This document shows, piece after piece, positions 1-12,242 of a stretch of DNA of 64,000 nucleotides; positions within the stretch are counted from its first letter, which is position 1, and every line of letters starts with the position of its first letter. Below the pieces are notes generated by a model that saw only the letters and a program-made list of their open reading frames with translations, was not told the DNA's origin and made no database searches. The stretch spans positions 16,259,254 to 16,323,253 of the forward strand of contig CM033723.1 in assembly GCA_019671005.1 (NCBI GenBank), given 5' to 3'. This DNA comes from Hibiscus mutabilis (lineage: Eukaryota; Streptophyta; Magnoliopsida; Malvales; Malvaceae). The position numbers were made by a program, and so were the translations under genes.

Positions 1-285
1 AAAAGAAATGAGTTAGTACCGGATAAAAATAATAAATACATAAATAAAAGGACAAATTAAATAAGGTAAACAAACAAAACAACTATATTTACATCCCGTC
101 TAAGACACCTAGGTTATCCGCATGGCTCTAACAGGGTGGGTTTCTATGTTCTCTATATGCAGTTTTGGTGCTAAGAGGTACACAAACTGTCCTTGTTGTC
201 CCCTACTAAGAGTATCAAGGCCCCCAACCATCACCCATTATAGGCTCCTTTCAACTGGGTCAATTTAGGGGACCCATTCGCTTAT

Positions 286-386
286 GCCTACACGAAGGAA
301 CGATATCCTTACGAAAACATAAGGTACTCGAGCCCCGGAGGTACTTGCTAGGCCTACACGGAGGAACGATATCCTCACGAAAGCAT
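286..386. repeat. Direct repeat in retroelement leader
   Basis: A block starting GCCTACACG and continuing with AGGAACGATATCC occurs at 286 and again at 352 (offset 66 bases) with few changes. It lies in the untranslated leader of the Ogre/Tat-like element. Confidence 0.6.
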
Positions 387-573
387 TAGCGTTTTCCCCC
401 CACTTAAAAAGACGAGTTTATATGCCAAATTTTAAATGCTTTAAAATAAACGCGCAATTATAACCGAATGTTAATTTAATAGTCACTTTAATCCAGAACT
501 TTCGATATTAGTAAAGCGGTAATTATTTTAAAAAGCTTGACTCTCTTTTTGTTCTTGAAAAAAATAAAAATTG

Positions 574-592
574 GTCCCCAGCGGAGTCGCCA
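574..592 (-). other. Primer-binding site, tRNA-Arg type
   Basis: On the minus strand the site reads TGGCGACTCCGCTGGGGAC. It starts with TGG, the complement of the tRNA CCA end, and differs by one base from the Ogre-type tRNA-Arg site as I remember it. The LTR starts two bases away, at 595 on the plus strand. Confidence 0.75.
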
Positions 593-594
593 TC

Positions 595-1753
595 TGTAGC
601 GATGTCCGTTTAGATAAAAAAAGTATTTTTTATTTATTGTTTTGTTTTGAAAATAATGTTTTTCGTGGGGTTTTAAAGAAACCGCGTTTTATTTAGAAAT
701 TGGAGTCACCACCGACCACTTAGGTAGGCCGGACACCGTAAAACCAGAGATTTAAAAATTGTTGGGTTCGAGAGTCGGTTACGGATGGGGAAGGATTAGC
801 ACCCCCACACCGCCCAAAATTGGTACTTTAATAATTACCGCTGTATTAATATTAGATTTTCCGGATTAAAGTGACGATTAGATTAAAATTCCGCTATAAG
901 TGGGGGTAAATTTTAAAAGCCCCGTTATCCAAGAGTAAACGCCTAACCACCATCACTACGCCTGATACTGGCCCCGTTTACGCTCGGATAAAAGGGCATC
1001 GCATTGACAATTTATATTCCATTATGCAACTTAAAAACATGGCAAATAAAAATAAATACAATGCGATAAAAATATAAATAAATACTAACATAATAAAATA
1101 TTAATCTAACATATAAATAAAAACAAAACTAACATAAATAAAATGCTAACATTCATAAATATTAATCTAACACATAAATAAAAAAAATTAATATAAATAA
1201 AATATTAATATAAAACGTAAATTTAAAACATAATAAATACTAATCTAAAAACATAAATAAACATACAAACTAAAAAACACAATTTTAAATTAACTACTAC
1301 TTCATTAAATTATAAAAATTACAACACAAATAAAAGGAAAAAAATATACCTAACTAGGAGCTCGAATGAAGAACCCCGACTGAACCTCACCGAGATCTAC
1401 CACGACCTCTCAAAAACAATTAACTAGACCAGACCCAAAATAGGACCCTGATCGAACCAGTTAGGACCAAGGGTACTACCTTGGTCCTTGGTTACCCGAG
1501 AGCTATGCTCTCTTATTTGGGCATGCCTTGGCCGATTCATTGTTTGTGCGTGAATTGCCCCCCCCCCCATTTCATGCCTTTATATAGGCAATTGGGGGGA
1601 TTCAATGATGACATGGAGCTATGTGCTCCAAGTACTTTTCCCTTTTTTTACACTTTAATCTTTTTTTACACTTCAATCAATTTTTTTTTATTTTTTTATT
1701 TTAAATTAACAATATTACTATTACAATAATACTAAAAATACTAAAATCCAGAC
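595..1753 (-). repeat. LTR of the Ogre/Tat-like element
   Basis: Begins TGTAGCGATG on the plus strand directly beside the primer site. It holds an AT-rich stretch (about 1020-1330) made of imperfect repeats of AACATAAATAAAAT-like units, and a minus-strand TATA element near 1580. No reading frame of interest. The far end is uncertain by tens of bases. Confidence 0.55.
1578..1587 (-). promoter_or_regulatory. TATA box of the LTR promoter
   Basis: The minus strand reads TATATAAAGG in the U3-like part of the LTR. It is oriented to drive transcription leftwards, through the primer site and into the element, which is the direction expected for this retrotransposon. Confidence 0.45.
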
Positions 1754-2029
1754 AAAAATGAGTGATTACAGAAGTGTAGAGGTAAGTTCTTAAAAAGAAA
1801 ACGGTTGCTGAAATTCTTGCCATATTTTATAAATATTGCTGTAAAACATAGTAGAAGTACTTATAAACGATTTGTAAGTGTAAAATTTGGGACTTCCAAA
1901 ACGGGCACGTTAAATGATACAAAATCCTGTAAGATTTTAGATTTATATTGAAAAATATAGAAACTCGAAGTACAATATCTATACTTATACGATGTCGAAC
2001 GTTCATAAGAGAATCTAAACTGGAAAAAC

Positions 2030-2835
2030 TTTATCGATAATCAATTTGGGTTCAACATCTAAAATATTATTGATAATTAGTTTAGGGTTTGGCACTTAAA
2101 ATGTTATCGATAATTAGTTTGGGGTTCAACACCTAAAATGTTACTCAAAACGAGTTTCATGTTCGACACCTAAAATGTTATCAAAAATTAGTTTGGGGTT
2201 CGGTACTTAAAATGTTACCGACAATGAGTTTGGTGTTCATGACCTATAATGTTACAGAAAATTAGTTTGGGGTTCAGAATTCAAAATGTTATCAAAATTT
2301 AGTTTCGGGTTCAAACCCTAAAATGTTAATGAAATTCAATTTCGGGATCGGCACCTAAAATGTTACCTACATTAAGTTTGACCCTAAAATGTTAATAAAA
2401 TTTAGTTTTGGGATTGGCACCTAAAATGTTACCCAACTTCAGTTTGACCCTAAAATGTTAATGAAATTCAGTTTTAGGATCGGCACCTAAAATGTTACCT
2501 AAATTCAGTTTAACCCTAAAATGTTAATAAAATTTAGTTTCCGGATCGACACCTAAAATGTTACCTACATTTAGTTTGGCATTAAGGAACCTAAATTATT
2601 AATGAGATATTTAACTTTTTAAGTAGAGTGAAATATCTGACTTGTCACCTAAATGTTACCGAAAAGTAGTTTCTATGGTTCGGGAACCTAAAATATTACG
2701 AACGTGTTTCACTTTCTAAGTTCAAAGGGAAACATTTCACTCGGCACCTAAAATGTTAGAAAAATTAGTTTAGGGGTAAAACATTTCATTCGCCAACCTT
2801 AAATGTTACCCAAAACCTGTTTGAATTGGTTGGTA
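2030..2835. repeat. Minisatellite, ~50-bp unit
   Basis: About sixteen imperfect copies of a unit built from AATTAGTTTGGGGTTC, then a CACCTAAAATGTTA core. Spacing is roughly 46 to 58 bases. Copies toward the right are more divergent. No reading frame crosses the array. It lies just upstream of the Copia-type ORF and may be part of that element's non-coding region. Confidence 0.75.
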
Positions 2836-2925
2836 ACCTATAAATGGGAAAACAGGTCACGTCGTATATTAGCCACATTTTAAGCTGCTGCACCATAGAC
2901 CTTCCATGTTTTTGTGGTTTGAATT

Positions 2926-3143
2926 TTTGCAGGTTTTTTCCCAAAATCCTTAACCATGCCTCCTAAGAAAAGATCTAGAAAAGATTTGGGTGCTAGTTCT
3001 TCCAATCTTAATAACAATGGTACCAATCCCAATCTTTGCAGTTTTTTTTTCAAAATCCTTAACCATGCCTCCTAAGAAAAGATCTAGAAAAGATTTGGGT
3101 GCTAGTTCTTCCAATCTTAATAACAGTGGTACCAATCCCAATC
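2926..3143 (+). repeat. 109-bp tandem duplication containing a start codon
   Basis: The block ending in the start of the downstream ORF is present twice (2926-3034 and 3035-3143). The two ATG codons are at 2956 and 3065. The offset of 109 is not a multiple of three, so the first ATG leads to a short dead frame and only the second opens the longer ORF. Confidence 0.85.
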
Positions 3144-4217
3144 TTAACCAACTTTTTATTCATTGTTTTAATGAACCGGGTTATCCCGAAGCTATGGAAT
3201 ATTTCAAACAATTTCAAATTTTCAAAATCTGTCATGAGCGAGTTGTTAATTTCGCCTATATGTTTTTCGATGAGTTTAAATTCAAATATCTTGATTTGAT
3301 GAGGCAATAGAAGTTTATGAAATTTATTCTTTATAAAAAAACCTTGTTCGTATTTTCTACTCAAATGCCCGGTGTATTTTAAAACGAGAGAAAACTGAAA
3401 CCATAACCATTAAATCCTATATTATGGGAAAAGTTTTTACTCTTGATTCTACAAAGATACCAATCTTTTGGGGATGGATGATATTGGTATTGATGATGAA
3501 AACTCTTTTCCTCAACTCTATAGTGGCTCAGTAACTGTTCTTGATGCCCATGAACGTTTCCTCTATTTTCTCATCACTTGGTGGTTTCGACCATCCAGTG
3601 GCAAGAGGTCCACTATTCATATGATGGATGACTTTTGGATTCATTGTTTACGTGAGAGAAAACACCCAAACCTTGCCCAAATAATTTTTGTCGAGTTGTT
3701 CCATATAGTCAACAATCATCATACCACCATTGTCACCTCTTTCACCTATGGAACCGTCCTTAGCTTTATCTTTTACAAGCTCGATATTGATTGCTCTCTT
3801 GACCTTGGGGTTCCCTTTACCGACCCTATTGATTATAAATCTCTTCGTAAGACCAAGTTCACCTTTTATAATGGAGAATGGGTTTGCAATGCGGATCTTC
3901 TCGGTGATGCCCCCGTAGATGTTGATCCAGTTGAGGATGTTCTAGTTGCTCCAGTTGCTCTGGTTGCTCTACCTGCCCTTGATGCTCTCATGTCTTACCT
4001 TCATGGGAAGTTTGCTACCATAGATACTCGGTTAGACACCATCGACACTCGCTTAACTTCTATAGATGCTAGATTGACTACCGTTGAGCATCATGTGGCC
4101 TCTATGGACATGACTCTTATCGCATTTCATCATGAATGACGTGGACATGCTCTTGGAGACAACGATGATGAAGAGAAAGATAAAGATGAGGAAGACAATG
4201 ATGAGGACGACTCTTAG
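3065..4217 (+). pseudogene. Plant retrotransposon accessory ORF (putative plant transposon protein domain), broken
   Basis: The first segment, from ATG 3065 to a stop at 3310, begins MPPKKRSRKDLGASSS, a basic, Ser-rich start. After an interrupted stretch a second frame (3468-4139) carries a region resembling the 'putative plant transposon protein' family: RFLYFLITWWF, IHMMDDFWIHCL, then the segment near FIFYKLDIDCSLDLGVPF. This is followed by a repeated TIDTRL/SIDARL coiled-coil-like stretch. A TGA at 4137-4139 ends that frame, but the same frame continues into a strongly acidic tail (Asp/Glu-rich) to a stop at 4215-4217; CGA to TGA is the simplest explanation. Such proteins accompany SIRE-type Copia elements, consistent with the Copia-like LTR that follows. 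The function of the protein is not known to me. Confidence 0.6.
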
Positions 4218-4582
4218 GCTTTGCATACCATATCATATCATATCTATTAGGATTTGAGTTTATGCACTTTTGTTTTATTTGATATGACTCTATGACTCCA
4301 TGCTTTATGCTTTGGTTTATATTTTTTAAGTTTAAGTTGGATATTATGTCTTGGATTTTAATGTTTTGAATTTATAATATTTAAGTTGTTTAATTATCTT
4401 TGGAGTTATATTGATTTATACTTGCGTTTATTTTGCCCTATTGATTTTGATTTAACAAAAAGGGGGAGAAGTGGGAGATAAATTTTTCAAAGGTTTTTCA
4501 AAAACAAATTATCTTTTAGCCTTAAAGAAATATGGAGTAAACTGAATTTTTTTTTGGTTTTGTTATAACAAAAAGGGGAGAT
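4218..4582 (+). other. Non-coding tail before the Copia LTR, with polypurine tract
   Basis: T-rich sequence with no ORF. It ends in the purine run AAAAAGGGGAGA just before the LTR start at 4583, the expected position of a polypurine tract for plus-strand priming. Confidence 0.55.
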
Positions 4583-4721
4583 TGTTAAACCTATATTTGA
4601 TTTTGATATAACAAGGACTAATTTGTAAAAAGAAATAAATTTTTAAAGTACTCAATTTAGTCACTAAACTGACATGCATTTGAACTTAAATATTTTCTAT
4701 GTCAAACTTTAAACAGCCTAT

Positions 4722-5215
4722 GGCATATCAGTATCGATTTTCGCTACTAGAAATCTATTTTGTACATAATGGCTATAGGGTACCGTTACAGCTATGCGCG
4801 TATCGGTATAGTTGTAACGGTACCCTTTTTGAAAATGGAAAACCAAATTGCTTTTGTGTATCAATACGGCTTATAGCCTACCGGTACGAGGGTTAAAGAT
4901 TTTCCAGTTCTCTCATTTAATGATCCAACCGTTGCCTTGCCAGTTTTATTGGAACCATATTTTTTGAAAAATGGTTACTCGTACTGATATCCCTATAGGC
5001 GTATCGATAAGCTATTTTAACCAAGTGTTCTAAGGATTCCAATGACCAAAATGAGTATCGGTACAGTACGAACAGTACCAATTCCTTTTGTAAAATTCAT
5101 ACTCCATACCGATACGCCTCTTCACGTACTGGTACCCCTTTGTTGTAATGGCTCTTTCTTCTTATGGCAAGTATCAATATGAGCCTTCGTGTACTAATAC
5201 CTAGTGTTGCCAAAC
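4722..5215. repeat. Cluster of GTATCGGTAC/GTACCGATAC-like sites (cluster A)
   Basis: At least nine near-matches on both strands, for example CGTATCGGTATAG, ACCGGTACGAG, GGCGTATCGAT, GAGTATCGGTAC and CATACCGATACGCC. They occupy the U3 region of the Copia LTR, just upstream of its TATA box. Related clusters occur in other LTRs in this window. Confidence 0.7.
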
Positions 5216-5296
5216 AGTATTTATTACAGAAAAAATGCAGCCCAATGGCTATAATCAAATCTCAACTACCCAAACGGCTAGAAATCAATGAAGGGG

Positions 5297-5304
5297 TATA
5301 AAAA
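5297..5304 (+). promoter_or_regulatory. TATA box of the Copia LTR
   Basis: TATAAAAA preceded by GGGG, about 710 bases into the LTR and 80 bases downstream of cluster A. The position fits the U3/R boundary of a plant LTR promoter. Confidence 0.5.
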
Positions 5305-5789
5305 CAAGTCTCAAAAGTTTCTTCAACAACTATTCAAAGTCTAAAGCATTCAAGCACATATCCAACATCTTTGAGCCTTATTTGTCAAATCTTGTAAACC
5401 CACTTGAGAGTTCTTAATTGTAATCATTTTATTCAAGTGTTTAGGGTTGAGTGTGCCTTAAATTGTGCAAACATACAGCCTTGTGAGGTTTTCTTAGTTT
5501 GCTAAATTTATAATTTTCTCTTTGAGAGTGTTCTTAAGGTTTTAGGGTATAAACCTTAAGAGAGTTGTAAGGTTATCTCTTCGAGCCTTAAAAGGAAAGC
5601 AAATCTAGTGGATTTGAGAAATCCTTAGTGTGGATAGCTAAGGTAGTGGATCTAAACCTTGTTGAGAAGGTTGAATCACTATAAATCTTATGTCCCAATT
5701 TTTATTGCCTTTCTACAAACATTATACCAAAATTTTTAATTGCCAATTCACCCCCTCTTGGCCATTTGCATTGATTGTTCATCCCAACA

Positions 5790-7904
5790 CACATAGCCTC
5801 AGATCACACACCCCATACTCGAAATCTCTCATCAAGTATCAATAAATGAGGCCTGGTGTCAAATAGCCTCGGGGTCATACATTCGATGCCGCTTATCATG
5901 GTGTTGCAACAGGCTCACTGGGTATCCGGATCCCATCAACCCGAAGGTGACTCAATTAACCAAGTGTCCATACATCACACAACATTTCCATGATTACCAT
6001 ACATCACACAACATTGACATGATTACCATAACTCAATGGTTTCTATCAATTAATTATAAAGTCACCCATTTAAGTTTACCAAGTTGTTAATACATTATGG
6101 AAGTGTACATTGATCATCCTCATTAATCATCTTATTAATCTGCATTATCTCATTAATTAAGGCATGAAACAATTCATTAATCTTCTACGTCGATTTCCAT
6201 CTTTAATTGACATTTAGATTATTAAGTTTGATAGGTATCGATACTTGAATAAGTGTATCGATACGGTACCCCTGGATACAGGTACTCACACGCGAATCGA
6301 TACTAACATTACTTACTGGAAATCCTAGATTTCCACAAGTACTGGTATGAGTCGACTCGTACCGATATGACCCTCAATTGCATACTGGTACGGCTGAAGT
6401 TCATATCGATACCTTACTCACGGTTTCGTATCGTCTCCTCAAATCATGATATTACAACGCTTTATTCGATCCCTAAAGCTTATGAAAGTTATTAGGGTTT
6501 GTTTACTAATGCATTCAATCAATCAATATTAATTATCGGCTTCATAATCATTTAATCGAGTATTTATCTCTTAAGTATAGTTTCCATTAATTCACGTCAA
6601 ACTATTCGAATTAGCATACAAGGCATCACAATATCAATCAATCAATCATCAAATAATTATATGAGTACCTCAAGCAGCCCTACATGGTCTCTAAATTCTC
6701 CATGAGTATCATCATATTCGTAACATCATCATGCATCACACATATATCAAGTCTCATGATATCGATCTCTAAACATGCTTATTTATTGTCTACTTATTTT
6801 GCAGACACTAACACGCAAAGCAATCACATTTATGATGCTCATAAAACAATAGGAGTTCTAGGTGTACTAACCTCAAGATAAAGTGATAAATCTCCATCCA
6901 AGCTCCTCCAATAATCTCCTTAAATCCAATATTTAGAGTCCACAAAACCCTCGGATAAAATAAATACGACTACATAAGAAATTTCGTATCATCAGACTAC
7001 TTTAGGGAATAAAACACATAAAAACAGCTTACCAAGTTTGAATTTGGCAAAACAAATAGTGCCAACAGACTCAAAACGTTAAAAAACCCCAGGTAGGGTC
7101 TATCGATAAAAGTCAATGCAGGTCAACGGTCAATGTAAGTCAACGGCGGCAGTGGCGATCAACGGCGGCTGTGGCGATCAACAACGGCGATAGCAGCTGA
7201 CTCAGCCCAACAACTTGGGCTCGGCTGGCAGGCTGGCTTGACAACCAACCTGGTTGGCTTAGCGTGCCGGCTCGGCTCAGCCCATTGGTTGGAGCAACAA
7301 CTCGGTCTAAAAGCCGGAGGCTTGCTCTTTCTCCAATGTCACACGCCCACGCACAAGGGGCAGCACGTGCGACAGCCTCTGATGGCCGAACAGTGGCGAA
7401 GAAGCTCTAGACTGACTCTCTCGCTGTCGATGAACACAATGGTAGCCTAGGTTTTACATTTTGAGCATTCGAGCTACCCTAACTCAACAACCCAAAATGT
7501 TTTCTGTTCAGCCCTCTCCACGACGATGCCATGACCACCGACTGACTCGTCTCAACGAGGTGAACACAATGGCGTAGGAGGTGTCGAACATAGACTCTCC
7601 GTTGGTGATAGATTAGACATGAAACTTGATGAAGGATAAGAGAAAAAAAAAGAAGAAATATAAAGGGAAAAGGAGGAGGGGGAAATCTGATTTTTCCCTC
7701 TTCTCCCACAGCCCTCTCTTTCAAATAATTGTCTTTAGAGTGAAATTGGGTGAATTACACCTAAGCCCTCGACCCTCAACCATTATCCATATAAGTCCTT
7801 AATTTCCTTAAATTGAGCTTCAACCATTAATTTCTCTCAATTAATTTGTCAACTTAAAAGATCCAAACCCGGATCCAAGGTCTAAAATATTAACTCGGAG
7901 TCAA
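5790..7904. other. LTR-like debris without genes
   Basis: No credible coding region. A second group of GTATCGATAC-like sites lies at 6228-6432 (cluster B). The stretch near 7110-7200 repeats GTCAA/GGCGG words, and the part at 7740-7860 resembles the reverse of a Gypsy LTR start. I think this is a truncated minus-strand Gypsy LTR, but I see neither a clean end nor a primer site. Short open frames here have no family resemblance. Confidence 0.35.
6228..6432. repeat. Cluster of GTATCGATAC-like sites (cluster B)
   Basis: Includes GGTATCGATACTTG, GTATCGATACGGTACC, CTCGTACCGATATG, CATACTGGTACGG and CATATCGATACC within about 200 bases. Same site family as cluster A but in a different repeat context. 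Confidence 0.65.
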
Positions 7905-8290
7905 ATGTAATGTTCGCGAACATGTTCGTTTAACAATCACGAACATATTCGTTTATAGTCAGAATGGAGAAATTACACCACTAGTCCTTAAGCTCCTTAG
8001 GCTTTACAGTTTGAACTCCAAAGTTCACCGTGTGTTCAAGTTAATCCCTATCTTCACTAATATTTAAAATGTAAGAAAAATAAAATGAAACGGGGAATAT
8101 GGCAAACGAGCTTATAAACGAGTTGATAAACGAGCTTATAAACAAGCTTGTTCGTTTAATAAACGAACATAAAAATTTTGTTCACAGTCGTTTATTTAGC
8201 TTAATAAATGAACATAAGCAAACGTTATATGAACGGTTTACAAACAGTTCGTCGAATGCTTTATTCATTTACCCCTATTTAGGAGTTAGA
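7905..8290. repeat. Inverted and direct AACGAAC-type repeats, probable DNA-transposon remnant
   Basis: Repeated GTTCGTTTA/TAAACGAAC words in both orientations (around 7915-7960 and 8100-8260), including ATAAACGAG units in tandem. Such AACGAACATGTTCG sequence is common in small plant DNA elements. I cannot set its ends or family. It lies 300-700 bases upstream of the aminopeptidase start codon. Confidence 0.45.
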
Positions 8291-8518
8291 ATTTAGTTTA
8301 AGAGTTTAGTGTTTTGAATCTAAGTTTTAGAGTTTAGGAATTTAGATTTTAGATTTTAAAGGTTAAATAAACATGTTTGTGAAAAAATAAATAAAAAATA
8401 GACGCATAAATGAAAGATATTGATGGGTAATTTGGATCATGGCCCAAAGCATATGTTGGATTCCAGGAATTTAGCAAATAGACGCAAAGAATCCAGAAAC
8501 AAGCGGATTCCCCTTTCA

Positions 8519-8530
8519 TATATTTATAAA
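8519..8530 (+). promoter_or_regulatory. TATA box upstream of the aminopeptidase gene
   Basis: TATATTTATAAA lies about 80 bases upstream of the start codon at 8608, a plausible distance for a plant promoter with a short 5' leader. Confidence 0.5.
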
Positions 8531-11500
8531 CTGGGAATGCTGAAAAATTCGAACTATAAACGAAGGCCTAAGCTAAGCTCAAGTTCGAATCGAAGGAACG
8601 AAGAGGCATGGCAGAAACTGAAGTGAGCTCCGTTGTGTCTGATTTCATCGGCTTCCTAAACGCTTCCCCCACCGCTTTCCACGCCGTCGGTAATCTTTTT
8701 CTTCTCGTTTTTCTGTTGGTGGAAGTCAACTTATTCAAGCCCATTTAATCGAAGTAATTTACTATTATAATCCATGTATATTTATTTCTTATTGGATTTT
8801 ATTCAATTTTTTGTTGGGTTCTTGTTTTAATCCCAGATGAAGCAAAAAAACGTTTGCAAAACATTGGGTATGAACAAGTAATAGAGAGAGAAGATTGGAA
8901 ATTAGAAGCTGGGAAAAGATACTTTTTCACCAGGAATCATTCAACCATTGTTGCTTTTGCTATTGGTAAAAAGTATGTTTTTTATTTTCTTTAGTAACTT
9001 ATTCGTTTACTTTTGTAGTTTAATTTGATTTTCAAAAAATTGTGAGGTAATACTGGAAGTAAATTTGTGAATAGTTAACACTTTTTTTGGCTATTTGGTT
9101 GTTGTTAATTACTATATAAAATAGGTTTACAGTTTATGTTTTTATTGTGATTAGATGATGTTTTAGTTGTTTATCCACTAATATTTTGCACGTTTAGATA
9201 TGTTGCTGGCAATGGATTCCATATAGTCAGTGCACATACCGATAGCCCTTGTTTAAAATTGAAGCCTGTTTCCGAGGTCATCACTTTTTCCATCACTGAA
9301 CTAAAATGTTCGTGCAATAATTTATGATTGAAAAAGGCAAAAAAAAAAATGACTTTGTGGGGTTGAACAGGTGAAAAAAGCCGGTTATCTGGAGGTTGGT
9401 GTGCAAACTTATGGAGGTGGCTTGTGGCATACATGGTTCGATCGCGACTTGGCAGTTGCAGGAAGGGTGATGATTAGAAATGAGAAAGGTGGTTCAGTTT
9501 CCTATGAACATCGGCTAGTTAGAATTGAAGAACCTATAATGCGGATCCCTACCCTGGCTATTCACTTGGACAGGTGGGATTCCTGGATGAATTCCCAAAA
9601 GTGCTTTTTGCTTGTAATTGACATAGATAACTGCTATGTTGGATTTAACTCACTTCTTACTATTTTTCTGTTGGTATTGTAGACAGAGAAATTTACTTAT
9701 TGTATGTCTTGTGAGTAGGGGTGTTAATGATGGATTCAAGGTCAACACACAGAGTCATCTCTTACCTATCCTGGCAACCTCAATTAAGGTAAATTTTTAT
9801 CCATGCTTTATTGCAACAATTTTTCAGATGGTAATTGTGCCCATTTCCATATCCTAAGTTCATTTAATGTTGTGAACTTGTGTCAACAACTCCATAAGAG
9901 TTCAAATTTTTATCCCAGTGAAGTGGTTAATTAATGTCTGCATTGGTGTTCTGATAGTTGCATCTCAGTTATATACTGCTTCATGATTAGAAATTCGTAT
10001 GAATAGGTACGCTTTAGTTATTCATTCATATTGTTACGGAAAGCTAAACCAATTCGGGAATGCCAGTTTTTAATGAAATATTGATAACATGAATCATATT
10101 GTTGAAGTCGAACTAGTTGGTTCTTCAGCTTGGAAAATTCATGCTTGTTTTTGCCAATTATAGAACATGTGTAATTGTTGAAAAAGGAATAACTGAAGCT
10201 TGTTTAAATGATACTTGTTTCAAAAACGATTGAATAGAACATCAAATTTTTTGTATGTCTTTATTTCCACCAGATCAATGTTTGTTTTTCTTTGTTTTCG
10301 TTTTAAATCTGCTGAACTGCTTTTCACAGGCAGAGCTCAATAAAGAGGTTGCTGAAAATGGTCCGGCTGACAAGACAACGAACAAATCAAGACATCATGC
10401 ACTTCTGCTGCAGGTTTGATAGTTTTTAAGCTCGAGCTTTATCAAGTGCAGTAGGCTACATTGTGGAACATTTAAAAAAAAAAAACCCAACAAATTCATT
10501 GTTTTCTTGTATTAGATGATTGCAAATAAGCTTGGCTGTCAACCAGATCAAATATGTGATTTTGAGTTGCAAGTATGTGATACTCAACCGAGTATATTAG
10601 CCGGTGCTGCAAAGAAATTTATCTTTTCTGGAAGGCTTGACAATCTCTGCATGCCTTTTTGCTCTCTTTAAGGTATTAGTAGGTCTTTTGCTTATTTTCC
10701 CTGTTAGCAAAATTGTAGGTTTGCGTTTGAATTTTCTCGATTCTGTAAGACGTAGATGTAGTTTATGTTTTATTCATTCCAAATGGGGGAATATTTGAAA
10801 TCATGTAATGTTGAACCTAATAATGGTATGCACATTGTTTGCTGCTTCCCTTCATCACAATGTAATTTCATTCCAGGGATTGATTGATACTACATCTTCT
10901 GATAGCGACCTTGAAAATGAGAGTGGTGTTAGAATGGTTGCATTGTTTGATCATGAGGAGGTTGAATCTAATTCAGCACAAGGAGTTGGATCTCCTGCAA
11001 TGTTGATGCTCTATCACGAATAACTAATTCCTTCACCTCAGATTCTAAGGTGTCTACTGCTTCCCTTCAATTTTCTAGGTCCACTTCTATTCAAATATCT
11101 TGTTTGACTATTATTCAGTGAAGGTAAAGTGAAAAATTTGTTGTATGACCTGCAATAACTTGGATTCTGTATTGTTCATTGTTTTTAAAGTCCGAAAGAT
11201 TTTCTTTGTTACCTATAAGCATGGCATCTGGATAACTTTTCTTTTAGAAAAGTAGAAAATTGAAAATCAGAAGCACCCGCATTGCATATTACCCCATTTT
11301 TTGTTCTTTTACTTCTAATGACCATGATGGTATTTTATAAAAATTCAATTTCTGTGTTGTACATCACATTATCACTTTCCAATTGTTTTCTGTGATTGGC
11401 ATAGCCACCTTCTATGTGTCTATAAACTTTTCATATTCGTTCTTTCATTAAATTCATCTTGTTGTTGACATTTTTGTTGCATTATTTCTTTTCAGATGCT

Positions 11501-11882
11501 AACAAAAGCAATCCAGAGAAGTTTCCTTGTTTCTGCTGACATGGCGCATGCCCTTCACCCAAATTATATGGTATGTTGTTGTAGACGAATCATAACTTGC
11601 ATTTGCCAAATAATTTTATTTTGTTGCATTGCAGTCATATGGTGTTATGTACAGGACAAACATGAGGAGAACCATCAACCTAAGTTGCATGGGGGCCTCG
11701 TTATTAAACATAATGCAAACCCACGATATGCAACCAATGCAGTCACTTCTTTCATATTCAGGGAAATAGCTGTGAAGTATAACCCTCCCATTCAGGTCAG
11801 TTCCATCCTTAACCGTAGAGTTGCTATGAATTCTTTGATGTATGAGATTTAATGAGAAATAAAACATTCTTTAATGTATTGT

Positions 11883-12242
11883 TGTTACGGTCCCGGGTAT
11901 AAGATCTCATTTGAATAGGTCTGTGTTGGGCAGTCATTTGTTTGTTTTGCCTTCTAGCTAGGATTCTCGTCAAAGGGAGAATCCACCTCGAGACTCGTTT
12001 GATCTCAATTTTAGGATTAAAATACTTATTTTTATTGAACATCAAAAGACCTCTTATAGAGGTTGCATGGAATAAAAGACTCATTGGAAAGATAAAGAAA
12101 TAGTCTCCCTAAATACTTCTAAGAAAGAAATTAAAATCACAATATCTCCTGATAAAACTATATCTTCCTAAAATAATAATAATAATATTCTCTCCTAAAA
12201 TAATAAATTTTTTTCCTAAAAATAACTAATGCTAACGTAACA
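11883..12242 (-). repeat. 3' LTR of the intron-10 element
   Basis: 360 bases, TGTTACGG...AACGTAACA on the plus strand. Its inner edge abuts the polypurine tract (12243-12259 as pyrimidines on the plus strand). Confidence 0.75.

Larger units (their letters stand above)
1..1753 (-). mobile_element. Ogre/Tat-like Gypsy retrotransposon, 5' end (partial)
   Basis: Read on the minus strand this is an LTR, then a primer-binding site, then the start of the untranslated leader, which runs off the left edge of the window. The primer site matches the tRNA-Arg type used by Ogre/Tat elements, which is the main reason for the family call. No gag or pol is visible in the 590 bases of leader present. The right boundary of the LTR is approximate: I took the last CA dinucleotide consistent with a TG...CA element, near 1753. 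The other LTR and the target-site duplication would lie outside the window. Confidence 0.6.
4583..5789 (+). repeat. Copia-type (SIRE-like) 3' LTR
   Basis: Starts TGTTAAACC directly after the polypurine run and ends CCCAACA. The 3' half shares wording with the LTR at 37385-38378 (for example TAGTTTGCTAA and a GGGTATAA..CTTTGAG-like block), so both belong to one family. A matching 5' LTR was not found upstream, so the element is truncated. The U3 part carries a dense group of GTATCGGTAC-like sites and a TATA box at 5297. Confidence 0.7.

Noticed and set aside
2950..3364. Minus-strand frames over the 109-bp duplication
   Set aside because: Antisense shadows of the plus-strand transposon ORF; their mutual similarity comes from the duplication.
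7238..7724. Open frames on both strands at 7238-7450 and 7479-7724
   Set aside because: GC-richer patch in LTR-like debris with no recognisable motif, no splice context and no conserved start.
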